Below are positions 34,578-44,957 of a stretch of DNA of 64,000 nucleotides, piece by piece; the stretch's first letter is position 1, and every line of letters starts with the position of its first letter. A program made the position numbers and the translations under genes. The stretch spans positions 2,046,001 to 2,110,000 of the forward strand of contig NZ_JAZDDH010000001.1 in NCBI RefSeq assembly GCF_037081715.1, in the 5' to 3' direction. A model generated the notes under the pieces. It was not told the DNA's origin. It ran no database searches and was given only the letters and a program-made list of their open reading frames with translations. Source of the stretch: Halalkalicoccus sp. CG83. Its GTDB lineage: Archaea > Halobacteriota > Halobacteria > Halobacteriales > Halalkalicoccaceae.

Positions 34578-34805
34578 TCAGAGGTACTGGCGGTACCCGC
34601 AGTCGGTACACTGGAGCGTATCGCCGGTCCTGACGATCCAGCCCCGGTCGCAGTGATCACACTCCCACTCGTACTCGGCGTCCGGCCCGACGACGAGCTG
34701 GCGCTCGAGCCGTTCGAGCTCCTCGAGTCGACGCTGCTGTGCTGCGATCCGCCGCTCGAGCTCGTGAAGCCGATCGTCGGTTCGCCATCGAGTGATCCGT
34801 GTCAT
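34578..34805 (-). CDS. Small coiled-coil/zinc-ribbon protein
   Basis: 75 residues. The first half (RLHELERRIAAQQRRLEEL to QLV) is a heptad-patterned coiled coil. The second half is a zinc ribbon with CDHC near residue 49 and CTDC near 66. The product is cytoplasmic. Such proteins may dimerise and bind nucleic acid or protein, but no function is known. A minus-strand CTAAACC box lies about 27 bases before the ATG, so leaderless transcription is likely. Next upstream, 274 bases without features, is the end of copA. Confidence 0.75.
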   Translation of the reverse strand: MTRITRWRTDDRLHELERRIAAQQRRLEELERLERQLVVGPDAEYEWECDHCDRGWIVRTGDTLQCTDCGYRQYL

Positions 34806-35078
34806 CGTTAGCCGTTCTCACGGTTTAGTACGTCACTGACTGGCATGAGCTCACGCCTGGCGGTGGCAGGGCGTCGAAGAGAGAAAGCGAACGGCGTTCG
34901 TACGCCGTCCGTCCGTCCGCGGATGCTGGGAGTCGATCGTGGTGTCCGTCCGACGCAGGTGTACTATGGCCTCTGACTGCGTCCGATCCCAGCGTCCGTA
35001 GCGACACGAGGCGCTCTGGTAAGTTTTGTGATTGCTGTAGACCGACCGTCACGTCGGCGAACGGGGCGAAAACGTCGC

Positions 35079-37727
<2,649 letters not shown>

Positions 37728-37758
37728 TGTGTTTCCGTAGGAGCGGTACGTTGATCCC

Positions 37759-37764
37759 CTTTAT
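37759..37764 (-). promoter_or_regulatory. TATA-like box of copA
   Basis: The minus strand reads ATAAAG 32-37 bases before the copA ATG (37727), leaving a leader of a few bases. It is directly next to the palindrome at 37767-37778. Confidence 0.5.
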
Positions 37765-37766
37765 CG

Positions 37767-37778
37767 TTCGAATTCGAA
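37767..37778 (-). promoter_or_regulatory. TTCGAATTCGAA palindrome, likely operator/BRE-overlapping site of copA
   Basis: A perfect 12-base palindrome 2 bases upstream of the TATA-like box, overlapping where TFB would bind. The flanking TTCGAAGG (37773-37780) recurs at 37804-37811 and 38455-38462, always near genes of the copper unit. The regulator encoded next door has an Lrp-type HTH that would bind such sites. Confidence 0.55.
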
Positions 37779-37803
37779 GGCGAAAACCGACGTTCACTTC
37801 AGT

Positions 37804-37811
37804 TTCGAAGG
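37804..37811. promoter_or_regulatory. Second TTCGAAGG copy in the copA upstream region
   Basis: Copy of the motif, ending one base before the regulator stop codon, 24 bases further from copA than the palindrome. The two together could hold two dimers of the regulator. Sequence only. Confidence 0.4.
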
Positions 37812-38402
37812 TCAGTCGGCGCCGTCAGCGATCTCCTCGTAGCGATCGACGTAGAGGGTCTCGCACGAGGAACAGCAGAACGGTTTCAGTTCGCCGTCGA
37901 TCCGGCGGGTGACGCCGCCGGGGCCGACGTCGTTGCCACACTCGATGCAGGTGAGCGCGAACGCCGCCTCGCCGCCGATGCCGACGGCCCAGTCCGCGTC
38001 GACGAGCAGTCGCACGTCGACGTCGCGCACGGCGTCGGCGTCGATCTCGGCGAAGAGCCACGAGCGGACGTCCTCGGTGGGCGCATGCGCGTGGACGACG
38101 ACGCGTGCGTCGGCGGTGACGTAGACGTGTTCGACGCCCTCGATCCCGAGCAGCGCGTCACGGAGGTCGTCGCCGACCCCCGGATCGACCGTCAGCGTCA
38201 CGAGCACGGGCGTGCCCTCCCGGAGTTGGGACCGATCGAGATCGACGGTGAACCGTCGGATGATCCCGTGTTCCTGGAGTTTCCGCACGCGCTCGGAGAC
38301 GGCGGGCGGCGAGAGGTCGACTCGGTCGGCGACCTCGCTGTACGGACGGCGGGCGTCCTCGGTCAGCAACTGCAGGATCCGGAGGTCGATCTCGTCGAGC
38401 AT
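37812..38402 (-). CDS. Lrp/AsnC-type HTH regulator with C-terminal TRASH metal-sensing domain
   Basis: 196 residues. The N-terminal winged HTH (LDEIDLRILQLLTEDARRPYS to RVRKLQEHGIIRRF) is of the Lrp/AsnC type. A ligand-domain-like middle contains VLVTLTVDPGVGDDLRDALL. The C-terminus is a TRASH zinc-knuckle domain: CIECG near 151 and FCCSSCETLYVDRY near 177. TRASH domains are thought to sense copper or other metals through Cys. It stands between copA and the CopZ-like gene, divergent from the latter, so it should control both. TTCGAAGG elements flank the gene. Confidence 0.92.
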   Translation of the reverse strand: MLDEIDLRILQLLTEDARRPYSEVADRVDLSPPAVSERVRKLQEHGIIRRFTVDLDRSQLREGTPVLVTLTVDPGVGDDLRDALLGIEGVEHVYVTADARVVVHAHAPTEDVRSWLFAEIDADAVRDVDVRLLVDADWAVGIGGEAAFALTCIECGNDVGPGGVTRRIDGELKPFCCSSCETLYVDRYEEIADGAD

Positions 38403-38423
38403 GGTTCCGGTTGGGGTTGTACT

Positions 38424-38430
38424 GGAAAAG
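38424..38430 (-). promoter_or_regulatory. TATA-like box of the regulator gene
   Basis: The minus strand reads CTTTTCC 22-28 bases before the regulator ATG (38402), with the TTCGAAGG copy at 38455-38462 a further 25 bases upstream. Confidence 0.4.
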
Positions 38431-38454
38431 CCGTTTCGCCGGACTCGGCTTCGG

Positions 38455-38462
38455 TTCGAAGG
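38455..38462. promoter_or_regulatory. Third TTCGAAGG copy between regulator and copper chaperone genes
   Basis: It lies in the 128-base divergent gap, 53 bases from the regulator start and about 69 bases before the preferred chaperone start. Candidate shared operator. Confidence 0.4.
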
Positions 38463-38530
38463 TTAGACTCGGATCTAGCCGTTGAATCCGAAGAACAACG
38501 GTGAAAGGCACGGAGGGTGTAGTGAGGAAC

Positions 38531-38734
38531 GTGACCCGAAACCTGCACGTGGGCGACATGAGCTGTGGAGGCTGTGAGACGGCCGTCGTCGACGCGCTTC
38601 GTGACGTGGACGGCGTCGAACGCGCGGAGGCCGACCACGAGACCGGACGCGTCACGATCGAGGGCGGAGCCGACGACGCCGACGTCCGAGCGGCGGTCGA
38701 GGAAGCCGGCTACACGTTCGAGGAGTCGGCCTGA
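38531..38734 (+). CDS. Heavy-metal-associated domain protein, CopZ-like copper chaperone
   Basis: 67 residues as called from the GTG at 38531 (VTRNLHVGDMSCGGCETAVV); GTG codons at 38522 and 38501 would lengthen it by 3 and 10 residues. The single HMA domain carries the metal site MSCGGC and ends VEEAGYTFEESA, the normal fold of CopZ/Atx1. It delivers Cu(I) to CopA or to the regulator in the cytoplasm. It is divergent from the Lrp/TRASH regulator gene, with a TTCGAAGG copy in the gap. The start is unsure; the family is not. Confidence 0.88.
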   Translation: MTRNLHVGDMSCGGCETAVVDALRDVDGVERAEADHETGRVTIEGGADDADVRAAVEEAGYTFEESA

Positions 38735-38850
38735 GCAGCCGATCCCGGAGGACGATCGGGCGTGGATCGGCTGCTCAGTGAGTGTGCTCCGTTTGACGTC
38801 ACGACTTCAGAAGCGAAGGGCTATCTCCGTCGAGGAGGACCGTTCTACCC

Positions 38851-40278
38851 ATGGGGGGAACGAACGACCGTGCCGAGTGGGAGTGGAACTTCGTACCGAG
38901 ACTACTCGCACAGTCGCTCCTGTACCCGATACGCGCCGGCGATCCACTGCGTCTGTTGAAGTCGTTCCTCCTCGGTGGGGTGCTGATCGTTCCGTTCGTC
39001 GTCTTCCTGTACGGCGTCTCGAGGGGGGAGTTGAGCGAGGTGTGGCGAGCGGCCGCGGAACAGGGCTCCGCCCTCACAGCGTTCCTCGTGGTGATCCTCG
39101 CGTTCGTGCTCGCGTCGGCGGTCGGCCCGCTCGGATACCTCCTGCGCGTCGTCCAACGGACGGCCGTCGAGGACGCGGCGCTCCCGACGATAGCGAACTG
39201 GCGGAGCGTCGCCGTGGACGGAGCGAACGTGCTGGCGATCTACTTCTTCTATCTCTTCTTCCCGCTGGACGTCATGCGACGGTTCCTCGGCGTGTTCGGG
39301 GAGGCCCTGCCGATCATAGAGCGGACCGTCCCCGAGTTCGTGCTGGTGTTTCTGGTGTTCCTCTATCTCTATCCCGCGGCCGCGGGGAGCTTCGCCGAGA
39401 GGGGACGGCTCCGGTCGGCGCTTCCACAGCGTCTCCAGTCCCTGCTCTGGTCGCGGACCTACGCGGTAGGTGCGGTGACCGCCGGCCTGCTGGGAGGGCT
39501 CATCTACGTCATCAGCGCGGGGATCGAGCTGGCCGATACGAGCCTGATCAGCCTGGTGATCGTGGGTGCAGGCACGTTCTATCTCTTCGTCGCACAACAC
39601 TACGTGATCGGACGGACCTGGAGCGTCGTCGGCTCGGAGGAGCCGTCTGTCGACTCGATCGACGCGACCGCCGGTGACCCGATGCCGAGGAGCGGGATCG
39701 CCACCGGCGACCTGCGGGATCACGGGGTCCTCTCGGCGGAGGACGCCGCCACGATCCGGGGACGGTTCGAGGCGGCAGCCCGATCTCCCGACCCCGACGC
39801 GGCGGAACAGCTCGAAGCGCTGCGGACGCTCCACGGCCGGGGGATGTTCACCCGGGAGGAGTACGAGGAGAAACGCCGGGAGATCGCCGCTTCGGCGGGG
39901 CGGACCGACCTCGGGGACGACCTCGGAAGCGAGCGCTCGACGACCTCGAAGGACCGAACGACGGACGTCGAGGGGACCGAAACCGGTCGAGGAGCCGGAC
40001 CGGTGGGCGGATCGGGGACGGCCGAGGAGGACGCCTCGGACCGCCTCGAGCGGTTCGCGATGCTCCGACAGCTCTACGGACAGGACGTCCTCACGGAGCG
40101 GGAGTACGGGGAGAAACGGCGGGAACTCGGGCCCGATCACGGGTCCGAAGGGGTCCCCGGCGGTTCCGGATCCGACCTCGCCGAGCGTTTCGAGACGCTG
40201 CGGGGGCTCTACGACCGGGGTCTGCTCACCGAGGAGGAGTACGCCGAGAAGCGACACGACCTCCTCGAGGAGCTGTGA
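38851..40278 (+). CDS. DUF4013-like membrane protein with three C-terminal SHOCT motifs
   Basis: 475 residues. The N-terminal 270 residues hold about six membrane helices, beginning with an aromatic, amphipathic start (WEWNFVPRLLAQSLLYPIRA), as in DUF4013 proteins. Then a cytoplasmic tail has three SHOCT-type motifs: LHGRGMFTREEYEEKRREI (near 324), LYGQDVLTEREYGEKRREL (near 403) and LYDRGLLTEEEYAEKR (near 449). SHOCT is a short helical hairpin proposed to mediate oligomerisation and often ends membrane proteins. Three copies with Gly/Ser/Asp linkers are unusual. No function is known. Confidence 0.8.
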   Translation: MGGTNDRAEWEWNFVPRLLAQSLLYPIRAGDPLRLLKSFLLGGVLIVPFVVFLYGVSRGELSEVWRAAAEQGSALTAFLVVILAFVLASAVGPLGYLLRVVQRTAVEDAALPTIANWRSVAVDGANVLAIYFFYLFFPLDVMRRFLGVFGEALPIIERTVPEFVLVFLVFLYLYPAAAGSFAERGRLRSALPQRLQSLLWSRTYAVGAVTAGLLGGLIYVISAGIELADTSLISLVIVGAGTFYLFVAQHYVIGRTWSVVGSEEPSVDSIDATAGDPMPRSGIATGDLRDHGVLSAEDAATIRGRFEAAARSPDPDAAEQLEALRTLHGRGMFTREEYEEKRREIAASAGRTDLGDDLGSERSTTSKDRTTDVEGTETGRGAGPVGGSGTAEEDASDRLERFAMLRQLYGQDVLTEREYGEKRRELGPDHGSEGVPGGSGSDLAERFETLRGLYDRGLLTEEEYAEKRHDLLEEL

Positions 40279-40459
40279 ACCGACGAAAAACGGGTCCGAG
40301 GTGCGATCGCGAGCGGCTCGTCCGTGGGCCCGGTCGGGACCGGGTGGCGGACGAACGCGAGGACGGCGGAGGGCCGAGGGTCGCGGGGATCGTTCGGTTC
40401 GAGTACTGGAAATCACGCCACCAGGTCGTTCGTTCCCCTCGAACGACGCGGAAACCGCA

Positions 40460-41674
40460 CTACTGGAGCGACTCGATGCCGTGGAGGAGCCCCCGTCGGC
40501 GGTCCTCTCCGATGAGGGGTCTGCCGTCGTAGGGGTCGTCGAGGTCGACCGGCGCACCGACGTGCGACCGCTTCGCCTCGCCGGCGCCGTACTGGTTGTC
40601 CGAGAACTCCCAGTCGTGCCAGCCGCTGCCGACGTTGACCTGTCGGTACGGGACCGGCTCGTAGCTGGAGTTCGCGACGTTCTCGATCGTGCCGTCGCCG
40701 TCCGCGGAGTGGAGGAACCGGTTGTTCTCGGTGACGTACCCGTGGGCCGGGTAGCCCCGGAAGGCGATGGCCTGTGCCCACCGTCCGTTGATGTTGTGGG
40801 TGAAGGCGAACGTACACCGGCGCACGTCGATGCGGCCGCCGGCGGTCAGGTCGCCGCTGTAGCCGTTCTCCGAGAGACAGTGCATGTCGACCGCGTGCGA
40901 GAGGGTCGACGGGCCGAACACCGAGTCCTCGACGGTGAACCCGCAGTCCTCGTGGCCGAACCCACAGATCGCGTGGCGCGTCGCGTCGAAGTAGCAGTAC
41001 TCGATCCGCGGGTGACCGCGGATGATGTCGACGACGTAGCCGGCCCCGGCCATCATGCAGTCGTGTCCGTAGACGTGGTGGATGTACGGCGAGTGCGAAC
41101 TCGAGGCCGAGCCGACGTTGATCGCCTGGACCGGCCAGCCGTAGATCTCGCAGTTGTCGATCTCGACGTCGCCGGAGACGACGTTGATGCCGCGGGCGTA
41201 ACGCGCCTGGCGCTTTCGTCGGCGTTCGGAGGCGCTGCCGCTGTCGAGCGGGATGTAGCCCGGGTAACGGGGGTCGTCGTAGTGGTCGTGGTAGGGGCCG
41301 CGGTAGCGCACGCCCGTCAGCCGGGAGCCGCCCGCCATCTGCATGACGCCGCGGCCGCTGCCGCCGTCCCACGCCTGGGAACTGCTCCCGTGGTCGGTCG
41401 TGTAGAGCAGCGCGCCGGGCAAGCCGTCGACGCCGCGCTCGGAGGCGACGGTCGCCCGAACGGTACCCGACCAGCCGCTCAGGTCGATCCGCTCGTGGCC
41501 GGGGATCCAGACGACGGTCCCTCGGCTCCCGATGTGGTCCAGCAGCTCCGAGCGGGAGGTGGCGACGACGTCGGCATCGGCGGCCGTTACGTCGCTTCGA
41601 TGGCCCTCGCCGCCGCCGACCTCGGAGCCCCGGAGACACTCGAGGATGCGTTCGTTGGTGAAGTGGTCCTGCAT
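40460..41674 (-). CDS. Right-handed beta-helix protein, second gene of an exported-protein operon
   Basis: 404 residues. The middle shows the repeating short beta-strand turns of a parallel beta-helix: GDVEIDNCEIYGWP, ARTINV-like INVGSASSS, HPRIEYCYFDATRH, CGFTVEDSVFGP, GRIDVRRCTFAFTHN and HGYVTENNRFLHS. Such folds bind or cleave polysaccharides. It has no signal peptide of its own although helix proteins of this type are usually extracellular. It starts 3 bases after the Tat substrate gene on the same strand, so it may ride out with that partner. The sequence has several His/Asp/Tyr residues, but no catalytic set I can name. Confidence 0.72.
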   Translation of the reverse strand: MQDHFTNERILECLRGSEVGGGEGHRSDVTAADADVVATSRSELLDHIGSRGTVVWIPGHERIDLSGWSGTVRATVASERGVDGLPGALLYTTDHGSSSQAWDGGSGRGVMQMAGGSRLTGVRYRGPYHDHYDDPRYPGYIPLDSGSASERRRKRQARYARGINVVSGDVEIDNCEIYGWPVQAINVGSASSSHSPYIHHVYGHDCMMAGAGYVVDIIRGHPRIEYCYFDATRHAICGFGHEDCGFTVEDSVFGPSTLSHAVDMHCLSENGYSGDLTAGGRIDVRRCTFAFTHNINGRWAQAIAFRGYPAHGYVTENNRFLHSADGDGTIENVANSSYEPVPYRQVNVGSGWHDWEFSDNQYGAGEAKRSHVGAPVDLDDPYDGRPLIGEDRRRGLLHGIESLQ

Positions 41675-41677
41675 GAT

Positions 41678-42349
41678 TCAGAGGTGAGCGTCGGCGTTCG
41701 CGGCGACGTGCAGGTCGAAGAAGTAGTACCAGAACCGATTGTCGGAGAAGTCGCCGGGCTTGGACCCGCCGAGCAGCTCGAGACCGTCGCGGCTCTGGCT
41801 CTCCCACCCGCTCCACTCGCCGCGTCGGAGCGGGAAGCCGCCGTCGCGGGTCAGCAGGTACTCGCCGGGTTCGAGCGGCATGTCGAGGTCGATCTCGTTG
41901 AGCCCCGCGTCGACGTCGATCTCCCGCCGGTGAACGGGCTCGAAGGCGGCGTCGCCGTCGTACGTACCGACGACCGCGGTGAACGAGCCCGACTCGTCCG
42001 CGTCGACCGTTGCCTCGCCGAGGTGGATCGGCCGGTCGGTCCGGAAGTGGATCCCCCAGTGGCTCGCTCCGTGCTGTTCGCCGCGTGGCGCCGCACCGAC
42101 GCGTCGTGCCGGGAACTCGAGCATGTCTGCAGCCGCGTTGAGGCGAGCGATCACCGCGTCGAGCGCCTCGCTGTCGACGTCGCCGCTAGTTCTGGCCTCC
42201 TGGCAGCAGCAGCAGCAGCAGTACCCTTCCTCCGCGCTCGCCGTCGACGTCGAGGCGGCGAGTCCCGTCGCACCGAGGGCGGTCATGAACGACCGCCGCG
42301 TCCAGTTGGCGTTCGGTTCCGCTTCGTCCGTTGTGTGTCCGTTGGTCAT
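41678..42349 (-). CDS. Tat-exported protein with a run of six cysteines
   Basis: 223 residues. The Tat signal WTRRSFMTALGATGLAAS is followed by a cleavable site near ASA, after which the mature chain begins EEGYCCCCCCQEART. The six Cys are coded by six TGC codons in a row, a triplet repeat (42203-42220). The rest is a compact beta-rich domain (about 150 residues) with WGIHFRTDRPIHLGEATV and EFLV-like MPLEPGEYLLTRDGG. I do not know the family. It heads the operon with the beta-helix protein. The Cys run could bind metal, be lipidated, or cross-link. Confidence 0.75.
   Translation of the reverse strand: MTNGHTTDEAEPNANWTRRSFMTALGATGLAASTSTASAEEGYCCCCCCQEARTSGDVDSEALDAVIARLNAAADMLEFPARRVGAAPRGEQHGASHWGIHFRTDRPIHLGEATVDADESGSFTAVVGTYDGDAAFEPVHRREIDVDAGLNEIDLDMPLEPGEYLLTRDGGFPLRRGEWSGWESQSRDGLELLGGSKPGDFSDNRFWYYFFDLHVAANADAHL
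42203..42220. repeat. Six-unit GCA/TGC trinucleotide repeat inside the Tat-substrate gene
   Basis: Six perfect GCA units on the plus strand (TGC on the coding strand). It is a potentially slippage-prone microsatellite that encodes the Cys run, so the number of Cys could vary between strains. Confidence 0.85.
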
Positions 42350-42378
42350 GTTTCCGCAACTGGCAAAAATAGAACTAA

Positions 42379-42387
42379 TTATATAAG
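42379..42387 (-). promoter_or_regulatory. TATA box of the Cys6/beta-helix operon
   Basis: The minus strand reads CTTATATAA, a near-consensus archaeal TATA box, 30-38 bases before the ATG at 42349, predicting a leader of under 15 bases. Confidence 0.6.
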
Positions 42388-42446
42388 TCTAGGATTACAT
42401 TTTAGTTCTCGGATTCGGTTACTGGCCGGTAAGCGGCGCGAGCTCA

Positions 42447-42575
42447 TCAGAGGACCGCACGAAGCAGCACGTAGCCGATCGCCCCGAGGACGAACAGGAC
42501 GACGGGGACGAGGAACGCACCCAGTAGGCCGACCGCCGACTCGACGAGCATGTATCTCCCTTCTGTAGCCACCAT
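42447..42575 (-). CDS. Small single-helix membrane protein
   Basis: 42 residues as called from the ATG at 42575 (MVATEGRYMLVESAVGLL...), or 34 from the ATG at 42551. Almost all is one hydrophobic helix ending GAIGYVLLRAVL. Longer in-frame upstream ATGs overlap the divergent DUF457 gene start and are unlikely. Short membrane proteins like this are frequent in haloarchaea but have no known role. Support is only hydrophobicity and codon use. Confidence 0.4.
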   Translation of the reverse strand: MVATEGRYMLVESAVGLLGAFLVPVVLFVLGAIGYVLLRAVL

Positions 42576-42648
42576 CCTAACGGTACGGATCCCGCCGAAC
42601 CGACGACGGAGTGATACAGTGATATGGACCCGGTTCGAACGGAACGAC

Positions 42649-43140
42649 ATGTACAAGACGGGTCACATCGGCGCGGCGTTGCTGGTGTACTCGCCGGTCG
42701 GCCTCCTGTTGCTGCTCATGGGGCTGGACGAACTCGCGGTGCTGGGCGGCGTCGGCATGGTCGTGCTCGCGACGCTGCCCGACTGCGACCACCGGCTACC
42801 GCTCGTCTCGCATCGCGGCCCCACTCACTCGCTGACGTTCGCGGTGGCGCTCGGAGCGGCGCTCGGCGCGCTCGGGTTCGCCCTGGGCGGGTACGTGGTG
42901 GCCGTTTCCGCAGTCGCGATGGGTGCGTTCGCCTCCCTGATCGGCGTGCTCGCGGTGCTCTCGCATCTCGCCGCCGACTCGATCACGCCGATGGGGATCC
43001 GTCCGTTCTGGCCGTTCTCGCGGTGGCACTACTCGGCGAACGTCGTCCCCGCGAAGAGTCCGGTCGCGAACTATCTGCTGCTCGCGGTCGGTATCGTCTC
43101 GGTCACGGCGGCGCTGCTCCTCGCCGTCGAACTCGTCTAG
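42649..43140 (+). CDS. Membrane-bound metal-dependent hydrolase (YdjM/DUF457 family)
   Basis: 163 residues from the ATG at 42649, which starts MYKTGHIGAALLVYSPVG as in the family. It has about four membrane helices. The conserved segments are LPDCDHRLPLVSHRGPTHSLTF near residues 43-64 (His/Asp putative metal site) and LSHLAADSITPMGIRPFWPF near 108. YdjM-type proteins are predicted membrane metal-dependent hydrolases, with no known substrate. The stop codon TAG shares CTAG with the stop of the convergent HAD gene. Confidence 0.88.
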   Translation: MYKTGHIGAALLVYSPVGLLLLLMGLDELAVLGGVGMVVLATLPDCDHRLPLVSHRGPTHSLTFAVALGAALGALGFALGGYVVAVSAVAMGAFASLIGVLAVLSHLAADSITPMGIRPFWPFSRWHYSANVVPAKSPVANYLLLAVGIVSVTAALLLAVELV

Positions 43141-43919
43141 AGCAGCCGGCCGATCTCGGCGATCGACTCCAGTACGTGGTCCGGCGTGATACCCGTGGCG
43201 TCGAGCGTCCGCTCGTCGGTGACGCCCGTGCGGACGAGCGCGGTCGTCATCCCGGCGCGTTCGCCCATGACGATGTCGGTGTCGAGGCGGTCACCGACGA
43301 CGAGACACTCGGCGGCGTCGACCCCGAGCGTACGTTCGAGCGCCTCGACCGCCGTCGGCGCGGGCTTGCCCATGATGGCGTCGGGTTCGCGGCCAGTCAC
43401 GCCCGAGACGGCGTTGATGATCGCGCCAGACCCCGGGACCTCCCGGTCCTCGGTGGGGATCGTCCGGTCGGGGTCGGTGCCGACGAACCGAACCCCGGGA
43501 TCCGAGAGCGCCCACAGCGCGTTGGTCAGTTCGTCGTAGTCGAACCCGCGGTCGATCGAGGCCACGAGCACGTCCGCCCGGTCGTGATCGTCGGTCAACT
43601 CGAGTCCGGCCTCGCGGAGCTGCTCGCGCAGTCCGGTCTCGCCGATGACGTAGAGGGCGTCGTCCCCGCGTTCGCGTGCGAGGTGTTCGGCGGTGACCGT
43701 TCCGGCGGTGATCAGCTCCTTCGCGTCGAGCGAGAAGCCGTGGGAGGCCAGCCGATCGCGGTAGGCCTCGCGGGTGCGGATCGGGTTGTTCGAGACGAAC
43801 GCGATCGCGAGCCCGGCCGATCGAAGCCGCTCGACCGCCTCGATCGCGCCGGGGATCGGTTCGCTGCCGCGGATCAACGTGCCGTCGACGTCGAGCACCA
43901 CGCCCGAAAAGCCGCTCAT
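43137..43919 (-). CDS. HAD-superfamily IIA phosphatase (NagD family)
   Basis: 260 residues. HAD motif I VLDVDGTLIRG (Asp10, Asp12), motif II FVSNNP, a cap of type C2A, motif III GKPAPTAVEAL and motif IV VGDRLDTDI are all present. These cytoplasmic Mg-dependent phosphatases act on small phosphates such as sugar or nucleoside monophosphates or 4-nitrophenyl phosphate in the test tube. A minus-strand CTATAA box (43944-43949) is centred 27 bases before the ATG, so leaderless. It overlaps the convergent DUF457 gene by four bases (CTAG). Confidence 0.92.
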   Translation of the reverse strand: MSGFSGVVLDVDGTLIRGSEPIPGAIEAVERLRSAGLAIAFVSNNPIRTREAYRDRLASHGFSLDAKELITAGTVTAEHLARERGDDALYVIGETGLREQLREAGLELTDDHDRADVLVASIDRGFDYDELTNALWALSDPGVRFVGTDPDRTIPTEDREVPGSGAIINAVSGVTGREPDAIMGKPAPTAVEALERTLGVDAAECLVVGDRLDTDIVMGERAGMTTALVRTGVTDERTLDATGITPDHVLESIAEIGRLL

Positions 43920-43943
43920 AGGCCCGTGTCTCGGTGCGAGGAG

Positions 43944-43949
43944 TTATAG
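43944..43949 (-). promoter_or_regulatory. TATA box of the HAD phosphatase gene
   Basis: CTATAA on the minus strand, centred 27 bases before the ATG at 43919. Confidence 0.5.
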
Positions 43950-44005
43950 TGTGGGTTCGGAGCCCGAGGTGCGACTCGGATCCCCACGTGGTCGGCGACC
44001 GCGGC

Positions 44006-44824
44006 TCACTCGGCCGCCGGTCGCTCGTTCCAGGGGGCGTCGTCGGGATCGATCAGTCGTTCGCGCTCGTCGATCGCGTCGATCTTCTCGATCTCGCCCT
44101 CCGAGAGCTGATCGGCCAGCTCGAGCGCGCGGTAGTTCTCCGCTACGTGGTCGCCGCTGGCCTTCGGGATCGGGTGGACGCCCTTCCGGATCAGCCACGC
44201 GAGCGCGACCTGGGCGGCCGTCGCGCCGTGGTTGCCCGCGACGTCGTTGATCGCCGGAACGTCCCCGACGTCGCCCCGAGCGATCGGCGAGTAGGCGACG
44301 AGGTGGTGGCCCGCCTCCTCCGCGTACGCCCGGAGCTCCTCCTGGGCCAACAGTGGGTGGCACTCGACCTGGTGGGCGAAGATCGGCGTCCGGAGGATCT
44401 CGCTGGCCTCCTCCAGCTGGTCGACCCGGAAGTTGCTCAGTCCGACGTGTTCGACGGTGCCGTTCTCCACGAGGTCATCGAGCGCCTCGAGGGTCTCCTC
44501 GGGATCGTAGGTGTTCGTCGGCCAGTGGACGTAGAGCAGATCCAGCGTCTCGACGCCGAGCTTCTCGCAGCTCTCCTCGACGGAGCCGAGCACGTCCTCG
44601 TAGGCGAGGTTCTCCGTACCGACCTTCGTCGCGAGGAACACGTCGTCGCGGGGAACGTCGCTCTCCGCGATCGCGTCGCCGACGTACGCCTCGTTGTCGT
44701 AGACCTGCGCCGTGTCCACGTGTCGATAGCCGACGTCGAGCGCCCGCGTGACGTTCTCGACGCAGTCCTCGGGATCGTCGAGCTTGTACGTGCCGAACCC
44801 GATCTCGGGAAATGATCGCGACAT
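44006..44824 (-). CDS. Aldo/keto reductase (AKR), 2,5-diketogluconate-reductase type
   Basis: 272 residues from the ATG at 44822-44824, starting MSRSFPEIGFGTYKLDD. The tetrad is visible: Asp in DTAQVYDNEAYVG, with Tyr, Lys in LATKVG and His in LLYVHWP. The NADPH loop IPKASGDHVAENY (IPK near residue 225) is at the end. It would reduce an aldehyde or keto group with NADPH in the cytoplasm. A longer version from the ATG at 44872 is possible. A second, different AKR lies at 51722-52699; the two are not close paralogues. Confidence 0.9.
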   Translation of the reverse strand: MSRSFPEIGFGTYKLDDPEDCVENVTRALDVGYRHVDTAQVYDNEAYVGDAIAESDVPRDDVFLATKVGTENLAYEDVLGSVEESCEKLGVETLDLLYVHWPTNTYDPEETLEALDDLVENGTVEHVGLSNFRVDQLEEASEILRTPIFAHQVECHPLLAQEELRAYAEEAGHHLVAYSPIARGDVGDVPAINDVAGNHGATAAQVALAWLIRKGVHPIPKASGDHVAENYRALELADQLSEGEIEKIDAIDERERLIDPDDAPWNERPAAE

Positions 44825-44957
44825 GTCCCCGTCTGAGAGACCCACCGACAAATCGACTCCGGTATCGGTCATCGGCCGGCCGTCGTCCAGTCGACGATCG
44901 TTCGCTGACCGCTCGGCCGACCGAAGGGGTATTGATCTCGGATGATCAATAGTGTAC

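Noticed and set aside
39674-42568. Long plus-strand frame across the SHOCT gene end and the beta-helix operon
   Set aside because: No domain, unlikely composition, and it is antisense to two genes with clear features.
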